Source of the DNA: Gammaproteobacteria bacterium
GTDB taxonomy: Bacteria; Pseudomonadota; Gammaproteobacteria; UBA9214
Direction: 5' to 3'
Length of the DNA: 37,634 nucleotides
Assembly (NCBI GenBank): GCA_003230545.1
Contig: QIFB01000135.1
Span: 1-37,634, forward strand
Part shown: positions 25,763 through 34,076 of the stretch, in pieces
Position numbering within the stretch: position 1 is the stretch's first letter
How the letters are laid out: each line of letters begins with the position of its first letter
The notes under the pieces: model-generated
The model's input: only the letters and a program-made list of their open reading frames with translations
Told to the model about the DNA's origin: nothing
Databases searched by the model: none
Position numbers and translations under genes: made by a program

Positions 25763-25833
25763 GTAGGACCGGCCCTTTATGCCCACTGGGGTGCCGGCCG
25801 GGAATGCCTTTCCCCGCGGGGCGCGGGTCCTAC
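25763..25833. repeat. family-3 palindromic repeat (copy 3)
   Basis: GTAGGACCGG at the left and CGCGGGTCCTAC at the right form the outer stem; GCCGGCCGGGAATGC and TTTCCCCGCGGGGCGCG lie inside. A 13-base insert (TTTATGCCCACTG) sits in the left arm. Confidence 0.8.
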
Positions 25834-25844
25834 ATGGAAAGCCA

Positions 25845-25912
25845 GTAGCCCGGAATCCGGGACAAAATTTTAAATACGTTCCCCGGATTCCGCTGCGCTC
25901 CATTCGGGCTAC
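25845..25912. repeat. family-2 GTAGCCCGG repeat (copy 3)
   Basis: GTAGCCCGGAATCCGGG on the left and CCCCGGATTCCGCTGCG…CGGGCTAC on the right form a long inverted repeat with an A/T-rich loop (ACAAAATTTTAAATACG). It is the second element in the fdx–iscX gap and ends 26 bases before the iscX start. Confidence 0.85.
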
Positions 25913-25938
25913 CGACTGTCGGGTAACAGGAGATATCT

Positions 25939-26139
25939 ATGGGACTGAAATGGACCGATTCACTGGATATTGCCATCGAACTCGATGAGCATTACCCGGA
26001 TACTGATCCGGCACAGGTCAATTTCGTCGACCTGCGTGATCGGGTGATGAGGCTGGGAGACTTTGACGATGACCCCGGGCACTGCGGGGAACGTATCCTG
26101 GAGGCCATCCAGATGGCCTGGATTGAGGAACGCAGCTGA
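25939..26139 (+). CDS. iscX: Fe–S assembly modulator IscX
   Basis: A 66-residue acidic protein that binds IscS and iron. The signature MGLKWTDSLDIAIEL, then DLRDRV and a C-terminal ILEAIQMAWIEE, match IscX. GGAGATATCT before ATG 25939 is a good ribosome site. It is the last gene of the isc operon, cut off from fdx by 207 bases of repeats that could lower its expression by forming hairpins. Confidence 0.95.
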   Translation: MGLKWTDSLDIAIELDEHYPDTDPAQVNFVDLRDRVMRLGDFDDDPGHCGERILEAIQMAWIEERS

Positions 26140-26172
26140 CCGGCAAGGCTCAGTCTGGCGTCAAGTTTTTTT

Positions 26173-26229
26173 GGCGGAATAAATTCCGCCCTACAAAGAA
26201 AGGGATTGTAGGGCCGAATTTATTCGGCC
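26173..26229. repeat. family-1 palindromic repeat pair (copy 4)
   Basis: GGCGGAATAAATTCCGCC at 26173–26190 and GGCCGAATTTATTCGGCC at 26212–26229 with linker CTACAAAGAAAGGGATTGTAG. It lies at the end of the isc operon; a TTTTTTT run just before it (26166–26172) sits on the wrong side for a plus-strand terminator but would serve a minus-strand one. Confidence 0.85.
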
Positions 26230-26268
26230 TGGTACCGGCTGATCCACTACGGAATAACTGCAAGTATA

Positions 26269-26405
26269 TTGTGTAACTAGCTGTTATTATATAATTAAAG
26301 CTGATGCCTTATCGGAGGTTCGGCTGTGTAATGGGCGTGTAGTTACGCGGCCCCGGTCAGGTGCTGCATTTAAATCATTCCCCTAACCTTGTATATTACG
26401 CGGCC
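26269..26405 (+). promoter_or_regulatory. candidate mcl promoter region with TTACGCGGCC direct repeat
   Basis: TATAAT at 26290–26295 with TTGTGT at 26269–26274 (spacing 15, short) is a possible promoter. Downstream, TTACGCGGCC occurs twice, at 26343–26352 and 26396–26405, 53 bases apart start to start. The 357-base iscX–mcl gap is otherwise empty of genes and is A/T-rich around the candidate promoter, as expected for a control region. Confidence 0.35.
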
Positions 26406-26496
26406 TTGTTCCTGCCGGTTTTTTCCGTTGGGTGTTAACGCTACAGGCACGGTTCCGGTGGCCTGTTTCTGGATATTGTGAAAAACGAGGTACGCA

Positions 26497-27468
26497 ATGG
26501 CTGTTAGAAATCGTCTGCATCGCAGTGAACTGGCTGTTCCCGGGAGTAATCTTCGGATGCTGGAAAAGGCGCCCACGGCCGGTGCCGATATCGTGTTTCT
26601 CGATCTTGAAGATGCCGTGGCCCCGGATGACAAGGACCAGGCGCGCAAGAACGTGATCGAGGCGCTGAACGACATGGACTGGTCGAATTGTGCCGTGTCG
26701 ATACGCATCAATGGTCTGGATACCCACTACTGTTACCGGGACGTGGTCGACGTGGTCGAGCAGGCCGGTGACAAACTCGACACCATCCTCATTCCCAAGG
26801 TTGGTACGCCGGCGGATATCCTGTTTGTCTCCACCCTGCTGGAACAGATCGAGGCGGCGAAAAACTACAAGCCGATCAATATTCATATTCTTATAGAAAC
26901 AGCCCTTGGCATGGCCAACGTTGAAAGCATCGCGGCCACATGCCCGGAACGCATGGAAGCCATGGTGTTCGGTGTGGCCGACTATGCCGCATCAACCCAG
27001 GCGCGTACCACGCAGATGGGCGGCGCCAATCCCGATTACTACATGCTGACCCACCCCGATACCGAGGGTGCACGCGAACGGCACTGGGGTGACCAGTGGC
27101 ATTTTGCCATCTCGCGCATGGTGGTTGCCTGTCGGGCCTATGGCCTGCGGCCGATCGATGGCCCGTTCGGTGACATCCAGGATGCGGACGGCTACGTGGC
27201 CGTCGCCCGGAGCGTCGCTGCGCTCGGCGTGGAAGGCAAGTGGGCCATCCATCCGAGCCAGATTGCACTCGCTAACGAGGTGTTTACCCCGCCGGAATCC
27301 GAAGTGGACCGGGCACGCCGTATCCTGATTGCCATGAAAGAGGCCGCCAGCGAGGGCCGCGGTGCCGTTGCCCTCGATGGCCGCCTGATCGATGCGGCTT
27401 CCATTCGCCAGGCCCAGGTGATGGTCGACAAGGCCAGCCAGATCGAGCAGTCGCTGGCCGGTCGGTGA
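26497..27468 (+). CDS. mcl: malyl-CoA lyase (HpcH/HpaI-CitE family)
   Basis: A 323-residue TIM-barrel lyase. MAVRNRLHRSELAVPGSN at the start, FLDLEDAVAPDDK (34–46), R70, metal ligands E134 (ILIETALGMANVE) and D162 (VFGVADYAAST), and AIHPSQ near residue 250 are those of L-malyl-CoA/beta-methylmalyl-CoA lyases. It interconverts malyl-CoA with acetyl-CoA and glyoxylate. The adjacent malate thiokinase genes support this over citramalyl-CoA lyase or CitE. The ATG follows AAAACGAGGTACGCA. A malyl-CoA thioesterase (Mcl2-type) is a less likely alternative given mtkAB. Confidence 0.85.
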   Translation: MAVRNRLHRSELAVPGSNLRMLEKAPTAGADIVFLDLEDAVAPDDKDQARKNVIEALNDMDWSNCAVSIRINGLDTHYCYRDVVDVVEQAGDKLDTILIPKVGTPADILFVSTLLEQIEAAKNYKPINIHILIETALGMANVESIAATCPERMEAMVFGVADYAASTQARTTQMGGANPDYYMLTHPDTEGARERHWGDQWHFAISRMVVACRAYGLRPIDGPFGDIQDADGYVAVARSVAALGVEGKWAIHPSQIALANEVFTPPESEVDRARRILIAMKEAASEGRGAVALDGRLIDAASIRQAQVMVDKASQIEQSLAGR

Positions 27469-27501
27469 AGCAACAACCTTATATAACTCCGGAGTTGTGC
27501 T

Positions 27502-28674
27502 GTGAATATCCATGAATACCAGACCAAGGAATTAATCAAGAGTTATGGCGTACCGGTACCGGATGGTCGCGTCGCCCACAACGTGGACAATGCCGTTACG
27601 GTGGCAGAAGACCTCGGCGGTGAACGCTGGGTGGTAAAGGCCCAGATACACGCCGGTGGTCGCGGCAAGGGTGGCGGTGTGAAAGTCGCATCATCTCTCG
27701 ATGAGGTGCGCCAGTTCACCGACCAGATGATCGGTAGCCAGCTGGTGACTCCACAGACCGGCGAAAATGGCCGGTTGGTGCAGCGTGTCCTCGTTGAGCA
27801 GGCCTGTGATATCAAAAAGGAATATTACCTTGGCATGATCATCGACCGGGGGTCGCAGCGGATTACGGTCATCGCCTCGGCATCCGGCGGCATGGATATC
27901 GAGGAAGTGGCGAAGACCCAGCCGGAAAAAGTGATTCGTGAAGCCGTTGACCCTGCCGTCGGCCTGATGGAATTCCAGTGTCGCAAGATTGCGGCGAATA
28001 TCGGCCTGCGTGGCAAGCAGATTCACGAGGCCAGCAAGCTGATGCGCGCACTCTATAAATGTTTTCGTGAAAAAGATGCCTTGCTGGCCGAGATCAACCC
28101 GCTGGCCGAAATGAACGATGGCAGCCTGATGGCGCTGGATGCAAAGATGTCATTTGATGGCAATGCCCTGTATCGACGTCCGTCGATAACCGAGTTTCGC
28201 GATTTCGATGAAGAAGATCCCAAGGAAGTCGAGGCCTCCGGCCACGGTCTGAACTATATTGCACTGGACGGCAACGTCGGCTGTATTGTGAATGGCGCCG
28301 GTCTGGCCATGGCGACCATGGATTCGATCAGTTTCCACAAGGGCAAGCCGGCCAATTTTCTCGATGTGGGCGGCGGTGCATCGCCCGAGAAGGTCGGTAA
28401 TGCCTTCCGCATCGTGTTACAGGATCCGAATGTAAAGATCATTCTGGTAAATATCTTCGCCGGTATTAACCGCTGTGACTGGATTGCCGAGGGCCTGATC
28501 AAGGCCATGCAGGACCAGAAAATCGAAGTGCCGGTCGTGGTCCGGCTGGCAGGCACCAATGTCGAAAAGGGTGCGGCCATGCTTGAAGAGTCCGGCCTGG
28601 ATTTCATTATGGCGGAAAACCTGGACGATGCCGCGACCAGGGTCATGGCGATACTGGGAGGGCAGGCATCATGA
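27502..28674 (+). CDS. mtkA: malate thiokinase (malate–CoA ligase) beta subunit
   Basis: A 390-residue ATP-grasp subunit, homologous to SucC. The ATP-grasp signature VVKAQIHAGGRGKGGGVKV (about 45–63) and LLAEINPLAEM near residue 195 are visible. With MtkB it makes malyl-CoA from malate, CoA and ATP. It starts with GTG 27502 after CCGGAG and lies 33 bases after mcl. Sequence alone separates it poorly from succinyl-CoA synthetase; the mcl neighbour is the main reason for the call. Confidence 0.8.
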   Translation: MNIHEYQTKELIKSYGVPVPDGRVAHNVDNAVTVAEDLGGERWVVKAQIHAGGRGKGGGVKVASSLDEVRQFTDQMIGSQLVTPQTGENGRLVQRVLVEQACDIKKEYYLGMIIDRGSQRITVIASASGGMDIEEVAKTQPEKVIREAVDPAVGLMEFQCRKIAANIGLRGKQIHEASKLMRALYKCFREKDALLAEINPLAEMNDGSLMALDAKMSFDGNALYRRPSITEFRDFDEEDPKEVEASGHGLNYIALDGNVGCIVNGAGLAMATMDSISFHKGKPANFLDVGGGASPEKVGNAFRIVLQDPNVKIILVNIFAGINRCDWIAEGLIKAMQDQKIEVPVVVRLAGTNVEKGAAMLEESGLDFIMAENLDDAATRVMAILGGQAS

Positions 28675-29540
28675 GCGTCTTTGTGCACCAGTCATCCCGG
28701 GTCATTATCCAGGGGTTTACCGGCCAGCATGCGACCTTCCATGCAGAAGAGTCCATGGAGAACGGGACCAATGTCGTCGGTGGCGTGACCCCCGGCAAGG
28801 GCGGGCAGACCCACCTCGATCGCCCGGTGTTCGATACAGTGTCACAGGCCGTGCGCGAGACCGGTGCCGATGTCAGCGGGATCTTTGTGCCACCGCCGTT
28901 TGCCGCGGACGCCATCATGGAAGCACTGGAGGCCGGTATCGGTGTCGTCGTGGTGATCGCCGACGGTATCCCGGTGCAGGACATGGTGCGGGTGAAGCGT
29001 TATGCCATGGACTGCAATGCCATAATTATCGGCCCGAATACCCCGGGCATCATCACCCCGGCGGCCTGCAAGGTCGGCATCATGCCGTCACACATCTACA
29101 CGCCGGGACGCATCGGCGTGGTATCCCGTTCCGGGACCCTCAACTACGAGGCCGTGCAACAGATGACGGAGCTGGGTATGGGGCAATCGACTTCGGTCGG
29201 TATCGGTGGTGACCCGGTCAATGGCACCGACTTTGTGACCGTGTTGCGGGCCTTCGAGGAAGATCCTGATACCGATGCCGTTATTATGATCGGCGAGATC
29301 GGCGGACCGCAGGAGGTCGATGCGGCACAATGGGCGAAGGACAACATGAGCAAGCCGGTGGTCGGTTTTGTCGCGGGTGTGTCGGCGCCTCCGGGACGGC
29401 GCATGGGCCATGCCGGCGCCATCATTTCCGGCCAGGCGGATACGGCGAATGCCAAGATGGACCTGATGGAAGAACTGGGGGTCCATGTGGTGCGTAACCC
29501 GGCCCTGATCGGTGAAACTGCCAACCGGGTCTTCAGCTAG
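28671..29540 (+). CDS. mtkB: malate thiokinase (malate–CoA ligase) alpha subunit
   Basis: A 289-residue SucD-like subunit. The CoA-binding Rossmann region (IIQGFTGQHATFHAEE, 12–27) and GGVTPGKGG precede the phosphohistidine H247 in RRMGHAGAIISG. GPNTPGIITP (121–130) is typical. Its ATG overlaps the mtkA stop by four bases, so the subunits are made together. It is followed, eight bases after its stop, by a 32-bp perfect inverted repeat that may end the transcript. The same caution about SucD applies. Confidence 0.8.
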   Translation: MSVFVHQSSRVIIQGFTGQHATFHAEESMENGTNVVGGVTPGKGGQTHLDRPVFDTVSQAVRETGADVSGIFVPPPFAADAIMEALEAGIGVVVVIADGIPVQDMVRVKRYAMDCNAIIIGPNTPGIITPAACKVGIMPSHIYTPGRIGVVSRSGTLNYEAVQQMTELGMGQSTSVGIGGDPVNGTDFVTVLRAFEEDPDTDAVIMIGEIGGPQEVDAAQWAKDNMSKPVVGFVAGVSAPPGRRMGHAGAIISGQADTANAKMDLMEELGVHVVRNPALIGETANRVFS

Positions 29541-29548
29541 ACATTACC

Positions 29549-29667
29549 GGGGTCAGATCCCAGTTTTCGCTAATATTCCTCGAATAATTTTTCGCCAGGA
29601 ATATTAGCGAAAACTGGGATCTGACCCCACCCCGGGGACCTGTTAGCGAAAACTGGGATCTGACCCC
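29549..29667. repeat. 32-bp perfect inverted repeat plus third arm copy
   Basis: The left arm 29549–29580 starts GGGGTCAGATCCCAG and is the exact reverse complement of 29597–29628, with a 16-base spacer. A third, 25-base copy of the right arm lies at 29643–29667 in direct orientation. The plan (GGGGTCAG… ends, A/T-rich inner part) recalls elements tied to REP-associated transposases (RAYTs), but no transposase is in the window. As RNA it would form a very stable hairpin. Confidence 0.9.
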
Positions 29668-29787
29668 CCCCGGCAGAAGCATTGCCTGCCAGCTTGTATC
29701 GGCGGTAAACTACGTCCTCATTTTATTCACTAAGCTCCCGTTTTATGGCGGGTTTTAACTCATTCACTGAAACAGACGGAGTCTTGC

Positions 29788-30219
29788 ATGGCAATCGAGC
29801 GGACCTTTTCAATTATTAAGCCGGATGCAGTGGCGAAAAACATCATAGGCGATATCTACAGCCGTTTTGAAAAGGGCGGTCTGTGCATTATTGCAGCGAA
29901 AATGCTGCACCTGACACGTGAACAGGCAGAAGGGTTTTATGCCGTGCACAGGGAGCAGCCGTTCTACAAGGACCTGGTGGAGTTCATGACGTCCGGGCCG
30001 GTCGTGGTACAGGTGCTCGAAGGCGACAACGCCATTCTGAAAAACCGCGAACTGATGGGTGCAACCAATCCACAGGATGCCGATCCCGGTACCATCCGCG
30101 CGGATTTCGCCGAAACCGTGGATGAGAATGCCGTACACGGTTCCGATGCCCCCGACACTGCGGCGCAGGAAATTGATTTTTTCTTTGGAGACGAAGGTCT
30201 CTGTCCACGTACCCGCTAG
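29788..30219 (+). CDS. ndk: nucleoside diphosphate kinase
   Basis: A 143-residue enzyme that balances nucleoside triphosphates. The catalytic H117 lies in [10 protein letters not shown]11 in SIIKPDAV binds phosphate, and the rest of the fold is standard length. ACGGAG lies nine bases before ATG. A short GC hairpin followed by TTTT (29737–29756) sits in its leader and may be the end of upstream transcription. rlmN follows 16 bases after the stop, the usual ndk–rlmN–pilF order. Confidence 0.97.
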   Translation: MAIERTFSIIKPDAVAKNIIGDIYSRFEKGGLCIIAAKMLHLTREQAEGFYAVHREQPFYKDLVEFMTSGPVVVQVLEGDNAILKNRELMGATNPQDADPGTIRADFAETVDENAVHGSDAPDTAAQEIDFFFGDEGLCPRTR

Positions 30220-30235
30220 CCGGTTTGGCCTGCCC

Positions 30236-31339
30236 ATGAGCGTTCCCGGGAAAATCAATCTGCTGGGTCTCGATCGCGAGGGTCTGGAGGCCTTTTTCAC
30301 GGCGCGCGGCGACAAGTCGTTTCGCGCCTCCCAGGTGATGAAGTGGATCTACGGCCAGGGCGTGGCCGATTTCCGCGCCATGACCAACCTGGGCAAGGCG
30401 TTGCGGACGGACCTCGATGAGTGCGCCGAAGTGCGTCTTCCGGACATTGCAGAGGACCAGTGTTCGGATGACGGTTCACGCAAATGGCTGTTGCGACTCG
30501 AAGACGGGAACTGTATCGAGACGGTTTTTATCCCGGAAGCCGATCGCGGGACCCTGTGTGTGTCATCGCAGGTCGGCTGCATGCTCAACTGCAGTTTTTG
30601 TTCCACGGCGCAACAGGGTTTCAATCGCAACCTGACTGCGGCGGAGATTATCGCGCAGCTCTGGATTGCCTCCCGTGCACTGGATAATCCGCCCGACGGG
30701 TCGCGCCGCATATCCAATGTCGTGATGATGGGCATGGGGGAGCCGCTGCTTAACTATGACAACGTGGTTCGTGCCATGCGCCTGATGCTGGATGACTTCG
30801 GTTACGGGCTGTCGAAACGCCGCATTACGCTCAGCACGGCCGGTATTGTTCCGGCCATCAAAAAATTGCGTGAAGACTGCGATGTCAGCCTGGCCGTTTC
30901 CCTGCATGCACCGGATGATCTGCTGCGGGATGAACTGGTACCCCTGAATCGCAAGTATCCTATCCGGGAATTGCTCGATACCTGTCATGAATACGTGGGC
31001 GACAGCCGGCGCCGGGTCACCTTTGAATATGTGCTGCTATCAGGGGTCAATGACACCGATGGCCACGCCCGCCAGCTGGCGCGCCGCCTGGAAGGTATCC
31101 CGGCGAAGATCAACCTGATTCCGTTCAACCCGTTTCCGCAAACCCGCTACCGGCGCAGTCCGCCTGCGCGTATTCAGCGGTTCTTTGAAATACTCAACCA
31201 GGCAGGTATCGTTACCATTACCCGGAAGACCCGGGGAGACGATATCGATGCGGCCTGCGGCCAGCTCGCGGGACGCTTTAGTGACCGTACCAGCCGCCGT
31301 GCCCGCCGTACAGCTGCTGCCCAGGAAACCCGATTATGA
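30236..31339 (+). CDS. rlmN: 23S rRNA/tRNA adenine-C2 methyltransferase RlmN
   Basis: A 367-residue radical SAM enzyme that methylates A2503 of 23S rRNA and A37 of tRNAs. The cluster motif is C115, C119, C122 ([16 protein letters not shown]). [13 protein letters not shown] binds SAM. The methyl-carrying Cys is in [11 protein letters not shown] near residue 343. ATG 30236 is chosen; the open frame extends far upstream over ndk, but those residues have no family match. The stop overlaps the pilF ATG by four bases. Confidence 0.97.
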   Translation: MSVPGKINLLGLDREGLEAFFTARGDKSFRASQVMKWIYGQGVADFRAMTNLGKALRTDLDECAEVRLPDIAEDQCSDDGSRKWLLRLEDGNCIETVFIPEADRGTLCVSSQVGCMLNCSFCSTAQQGFNRNLTAAEIIAQLWIASRALDNPPDGSRRISNVVMMGMGEPLLNYDNVVRAMRLMLDDFGYGLSKRRITLSTAGIVPAIKKLREDCDVSLAVSLHAPDDLLRDELVPLNRKYPIRELLDTCHEYVGDSRRRVTFEYVLLSGVNDTDGHARQLARRLEGIPAKINLIPFNPFPQTRYRRSPPARIQRFFEILNQAGIVTITRKTRGDDIDAACGQLAGRFSDRTSRRARRTAAAQETRL

Positions 31340-32112
31340 CCGCTACCCTCAACAGATTTCTGGTACCTGTTCTTGCCATCGTATTGTCGGCATGCGCTGC
31401 CTCGCCGGATGAGGAGAGAGCAGAAAGGCGCCTGAAACGGGCTGCGAAGGCCAACACAGAGCTTGGTGTGGAATATATGAAGGAAGGCCATCTGGAAACG
31501 GCAGAAGGCAAGCTGAAGAAGGCCATCGAGCAGGACCCGGACTCCCTGCGTGCACACGATGCCATTGCGGTGCTGTACGGGCGTGTTGAAGAAAATGAGC
31601 GCGCGGAGAAACATTTCAAAAAGGCATTGTCACTGAATCCGGACGATTCCAGGACGCACAATAATTACGGGTTGTACCTGTGCCAGACAGGTGCTTACGT
31701 CAGGGCGGATGAGCAGTTCAGGCAGGCCGCCAGCAACCCGCTGTATTCCGGGCGGCTCGCTACGCTGACGAATGCCGGCGTATGTGCGAACAAGATTCCG
31801 GATGTTGAAAAGGCGGAACAGTATTTCCGGGAAGTCCTGGAAACCGCCCCGGATTTTACCCCGGCCTTGCTGAACATGGTGAGCATGAGCTATGAACAGG
31901 GCAAGTACATGAGTGCACGTGGTTACCTGCAGCGCTATGAGGGTGTTGCCCGGTACAACGCCGAGAGCCTGTGGCTGGGTGTGCGCATCGAGGCAGCATT
32001 GAAAGACAGGAATGCATCAGGCCGTTATGGCCTGTTGCTGAAGAACAATTTTCCGGATACCGCCCAGGCAAAGAGCCTGCAGGAGTGGGAGAATGAGCGC
32101 CGGAACCGCTAG
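31336..32112 (+). CDS. pilF: type IV pilus pilotin PilF/PilW
   Basis: A 258-residue lipoprotein with lipobox VLSAC (C20) and about six TPR repeats (about 35–230), for example [22 protein letters not shown]. PilF helps PilQ secretin reach and assemble in the outer membrane. The rlmN–pilF–rodZ order is conserved in gammaproteobacteria. It overlaps rlmN by four bases and the next gene by twenty, so it is in the same operon. Confidence 0.93.
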   Translation: MTATLNRFLVPVLAIVLSACAASPDEERAERRLKRAAKANTELGVEYMKEGHLETAEGKLKKAIEQDPDSLRAHDAIAVLYGRVEENERAEKHFKKALSLNPDDSRTHNNYGLYLCQTGAYVRADEQFRQAASNPLYSGRLATLTNAGVCANKIPDVEKAEQYFREVLETAPDFTPALLNMVSMSYEQGKYMSARGYLQRYEGVARYNAESLWLGVRIEAALKDRNASGRYGLLLKNNFPDTAQAKSLQEWENERRNR

Positions 32113-32590
32113 CAGCAACAACACAATCGGGACACGACTCCGCGAGGCGCGGATTGCGCATCAGCTGGAACCGGAAGGCGTGGCAGAAGAACTGCATCTG
32201 GACGCGGGGATAATCAGGGCTATCGAGACGGGCGACATGGCGGCATTGCCGGCATCCATATTTGTCCAGGGTTATGTGCGCAGCTACGCACGCCTTGTCG
32301 GGTTGCCGGAAGATGAACTGATTCGTGACTTTAATGCACAGTGTGAAGAGCTGCCGCCGCTGTCGGTGTATCGCACGAGTGAACAGCGGCTACTCTTGCG
32401 GCTACCCTCGGCAAGGCTGGTTCGAAACGTGATACTCATTATGCTCGGGGCTATCATGCTGTGGCTCGCCTATCCGTTTGTTGAGAAGCTGGTACGGTCA
32501 CAGGGCGGGGAAGCAACCGAGCAGGTCCCCGGGCGGCTGGAATTACCGCCTGAATTTGGCAACGAACAACCTTCCGATAATCCCGGCTGA
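32093..32590 (+). CDS. short RodZ-like protein (HTH and membrane helix only)
   Basis: A 165-residue protein. Residues about 13–85 form the RodZ-type HTH_25 domain ([49 protein letters not shown]). A membrane helix follows at about 111–131 and a short periplasmic tail of some 34 residues. Full RodZ has about 300 or more residues and a DUF4115 beta domain, absent here. It sits in the rodZ position after pilF. It could still bind MreB through the HTH domain (inference). Confidence 0.85.
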   Translation: MSAGTASSNNTIGTRLREARIAHQLEPEGVAEELHLDAGIIRAIETGDMAALPASIFVQGYVRSYARLVGLPEDELIRDFNAQCEELPPLSVYRTSEQRLLLRLPSARLVRNVILIMLGAIMLWLAYPFVEKLVRSQGGEATEQVPGRLELPPEFGNEQPSDNPG

Positions 32591-32648
32591 CGGGCAGCAG
32601 CCCGGCACGGCAGCGGAATATACCAGGCAGGAAAACGGGAACAGGTTT

Positions 32649-33935
32649 ATGGCCAAGACGATCCAGGCCGTACGCGGGATGAACGATATCCTGCCGGACC
32701 AGACAGCTGCATGGCAGCACCTCGAAGCGGTGTTGCGGGACGTGGCCCAGGCATATGGCTACCGTGAAATCCGTTTGCCCATCATCGAGAAAACCGAGCT
32801 GTTCAAGCGCTCTATTGGTGAGGTAACGGATATCGTCGAGAAGGAGATGTACACCTTCGATGACCGCAATGGCGAGAGTCTGACACTGCGTCCCGAGGGT
32901 ACGGCAGGTTGTGTCCGTGCCTGCATGGAGCACGGCATGCTGCACAACCAGGTGCAGCGACTCTGGTATACCGGGCCGATGTTCCGGCACGAACGCCCGC
33001 AGCAAGGGCGCTACCGGCAGTTTTACCAGGTTGGCGTCGAGGCATTCGGGATGGAGGGCCCGGATATTGATGCCGAGCTGATTTTCATGACGGCACGTAT
33101 GTGGCGCTCCCTGGGCCTGAATGACCTGACACTGCAGATCAATTCGCTGGGCACCACTGCTGCCCGGGCTGGTTACAAAACCGCCCTGGTGGAGTATCTC
33201 CGGGGCTGTTTCGGGGAACTCGATGCGGACAGCCAGCGGCGCATTGACAGCAATCCAATGCGCATTCTCGACAGCAAGAACCCGGCGATGGCGGCTGTCA
33301 TCAACGGTGCGCCGGTGTTGCCGGATTATCTGGATGACGAATCCCGTGTACACTTCGGTGCGTTATGCGCATTCCTGGACGATGCAGGCATCGTCTACGA
33401 GGTCAATCCGCGCCTGGTCAGGGGGCTGGACTATTACAGCAGGACCGTGTTCGAGTGGGTGACCGGCAAGCTGGGCGCACAGGGTACCGTCTGTGCCGGC
33501 GGGCGCTTTGACGGCCTGGTCGAGTATCTCGGTGGCCGGGCAACACCGGCAATCGGTTTTGCGCTCGGGCTGGAACGGTTGATTGCCCTGCTGCAGGCCA
33601 ATGCCGTTGAGCTGCCTGCACACACGCCGCATGTCTACCTGGTGCTGGGTGGCACGCAGGGGGTCCGGCGCGGAATGGTTTTTGCCGGGGAGCTGCGCGC
33701 CATGCTCACCGGCCTGCGTCTGGAGACCAATTGCGGTAATGGCAGTTTCAAGAGCCAGTTCAAGCGGGCAGACCGGAGCGGCGCCGCCATTGCCCTGGTG
33801 ATCGGGGACGATGAGGCCGCGCAGGGCCAGGTCACACTCAAGCCGTTGCGGAGCGAGGGCGACCAGCAGGTGCTGGCTCAGCAGGATATTGCCAGTCACC
33901 TGGGTGAACGGCTGGGTTTGCAGCTAAACCGGTAA
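32649..33935 (+). CDS. hisS: histidine–tRNA ligase
   Basis: A 428-residue class II aminoacyl-tRNA synthetase. Motif 2 ([20 protein letters not shown]), the HisA motif [14 protein letters not shown] and motif 3 ([12 protein letters not shown]) are complete, followed by the C-terminal anticodon domain. ATG 32649 ([16 protein letters not shown]) is chosen; the frame is open 171 bases further upstream over the RodZ-like gene. ispG, which usually lies between rodZ and hisS, is missing; only 58 bases separate the two genes. Confidence 0.97.
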   Translation: MAKTIQAVRGMNDILPDQTAAWQHLEAVLRDVAQAYGYREIRLPIIEKTELFKRSIGEVTDIVEKEMYTFDDRNGESLTLRPEGTAGCVRACMEHGMLHNQVQRLWYTGPMFRHERPQQGRYRQFYQVGVEAFGMEGPDIDAELIFMTARMWRSLGLNDLTLQINSLGTTAARAGYKTALVEYLRGCFGELDADSQRRIDSNPMRILDSKNPAMAAVINGAPVLPDYLDDESRVHFGALCAFLDDAGIVYEVNPRLVRGLDYYSRTVFEWVTGKLGAQGTVCAGGRFDGLVEYLGGRATPAIGFALGLERLIALLQANAVELPAHTPHVYLVLGGTQGVRRGMVFAGELRAMLTGLRLETNCGNGSFKSQFKRADRSGAAIALVIGDDEAAQGQVTLKPLRSEGDQQVLAQQDIASHLGERLGLQLNR

Positions 33936-33982
33936 TCAATACATGGCTCTTTCCCCGGTCGAGCGGGTAGATTACCGTTACC

Positions 33983-34052
33983 GGGCCGAATTCATTCACC
34001 CGCAAATGACTCCGGCCGTCAGAGCCCCGCTGGTCGAATGAATTCGACCCTA
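33983..34052. repeat. family-1 palindromic repeat (copy 5, degenerate)
   Basis: The left hairpin is broken (GGCCGAATTCATTCACC) while the right one is intact with changed arms: GGTCGAATGAATTCGACC at 34032–34049, followed by CTAC. It separates hisS from yfgM. Confidence 0.7.
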
Positions 34053-34076
34053 CAATCGTATTAACAGGAGTACTTG

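Noticed and set aside
27502-29540. succinyl-CoA synthetase sucCD
   Set aside because: The subunits are homologous, but the operon with malyl-CoA lyase and the absence of other TCA genes favour malate thiokinase; not fully excluded.
29737-29756. Rho-independent terminator before ndk
   Set aside because: The stem is only four GC pairs (CCCG/CGGG) with a four-T run; too weak to list as a terminator.
30059-30235. Upstream extension of rlmN over ndk
   Set aside because: The residues overlap ndk in another frame and have no match; RlmN starts at ATG 30236.
5234-34052. CRISPR array from repeated GGCGGAAT sequences
   Set aside because: The copies are scattered between genes with no regular spacers and no cas genes.
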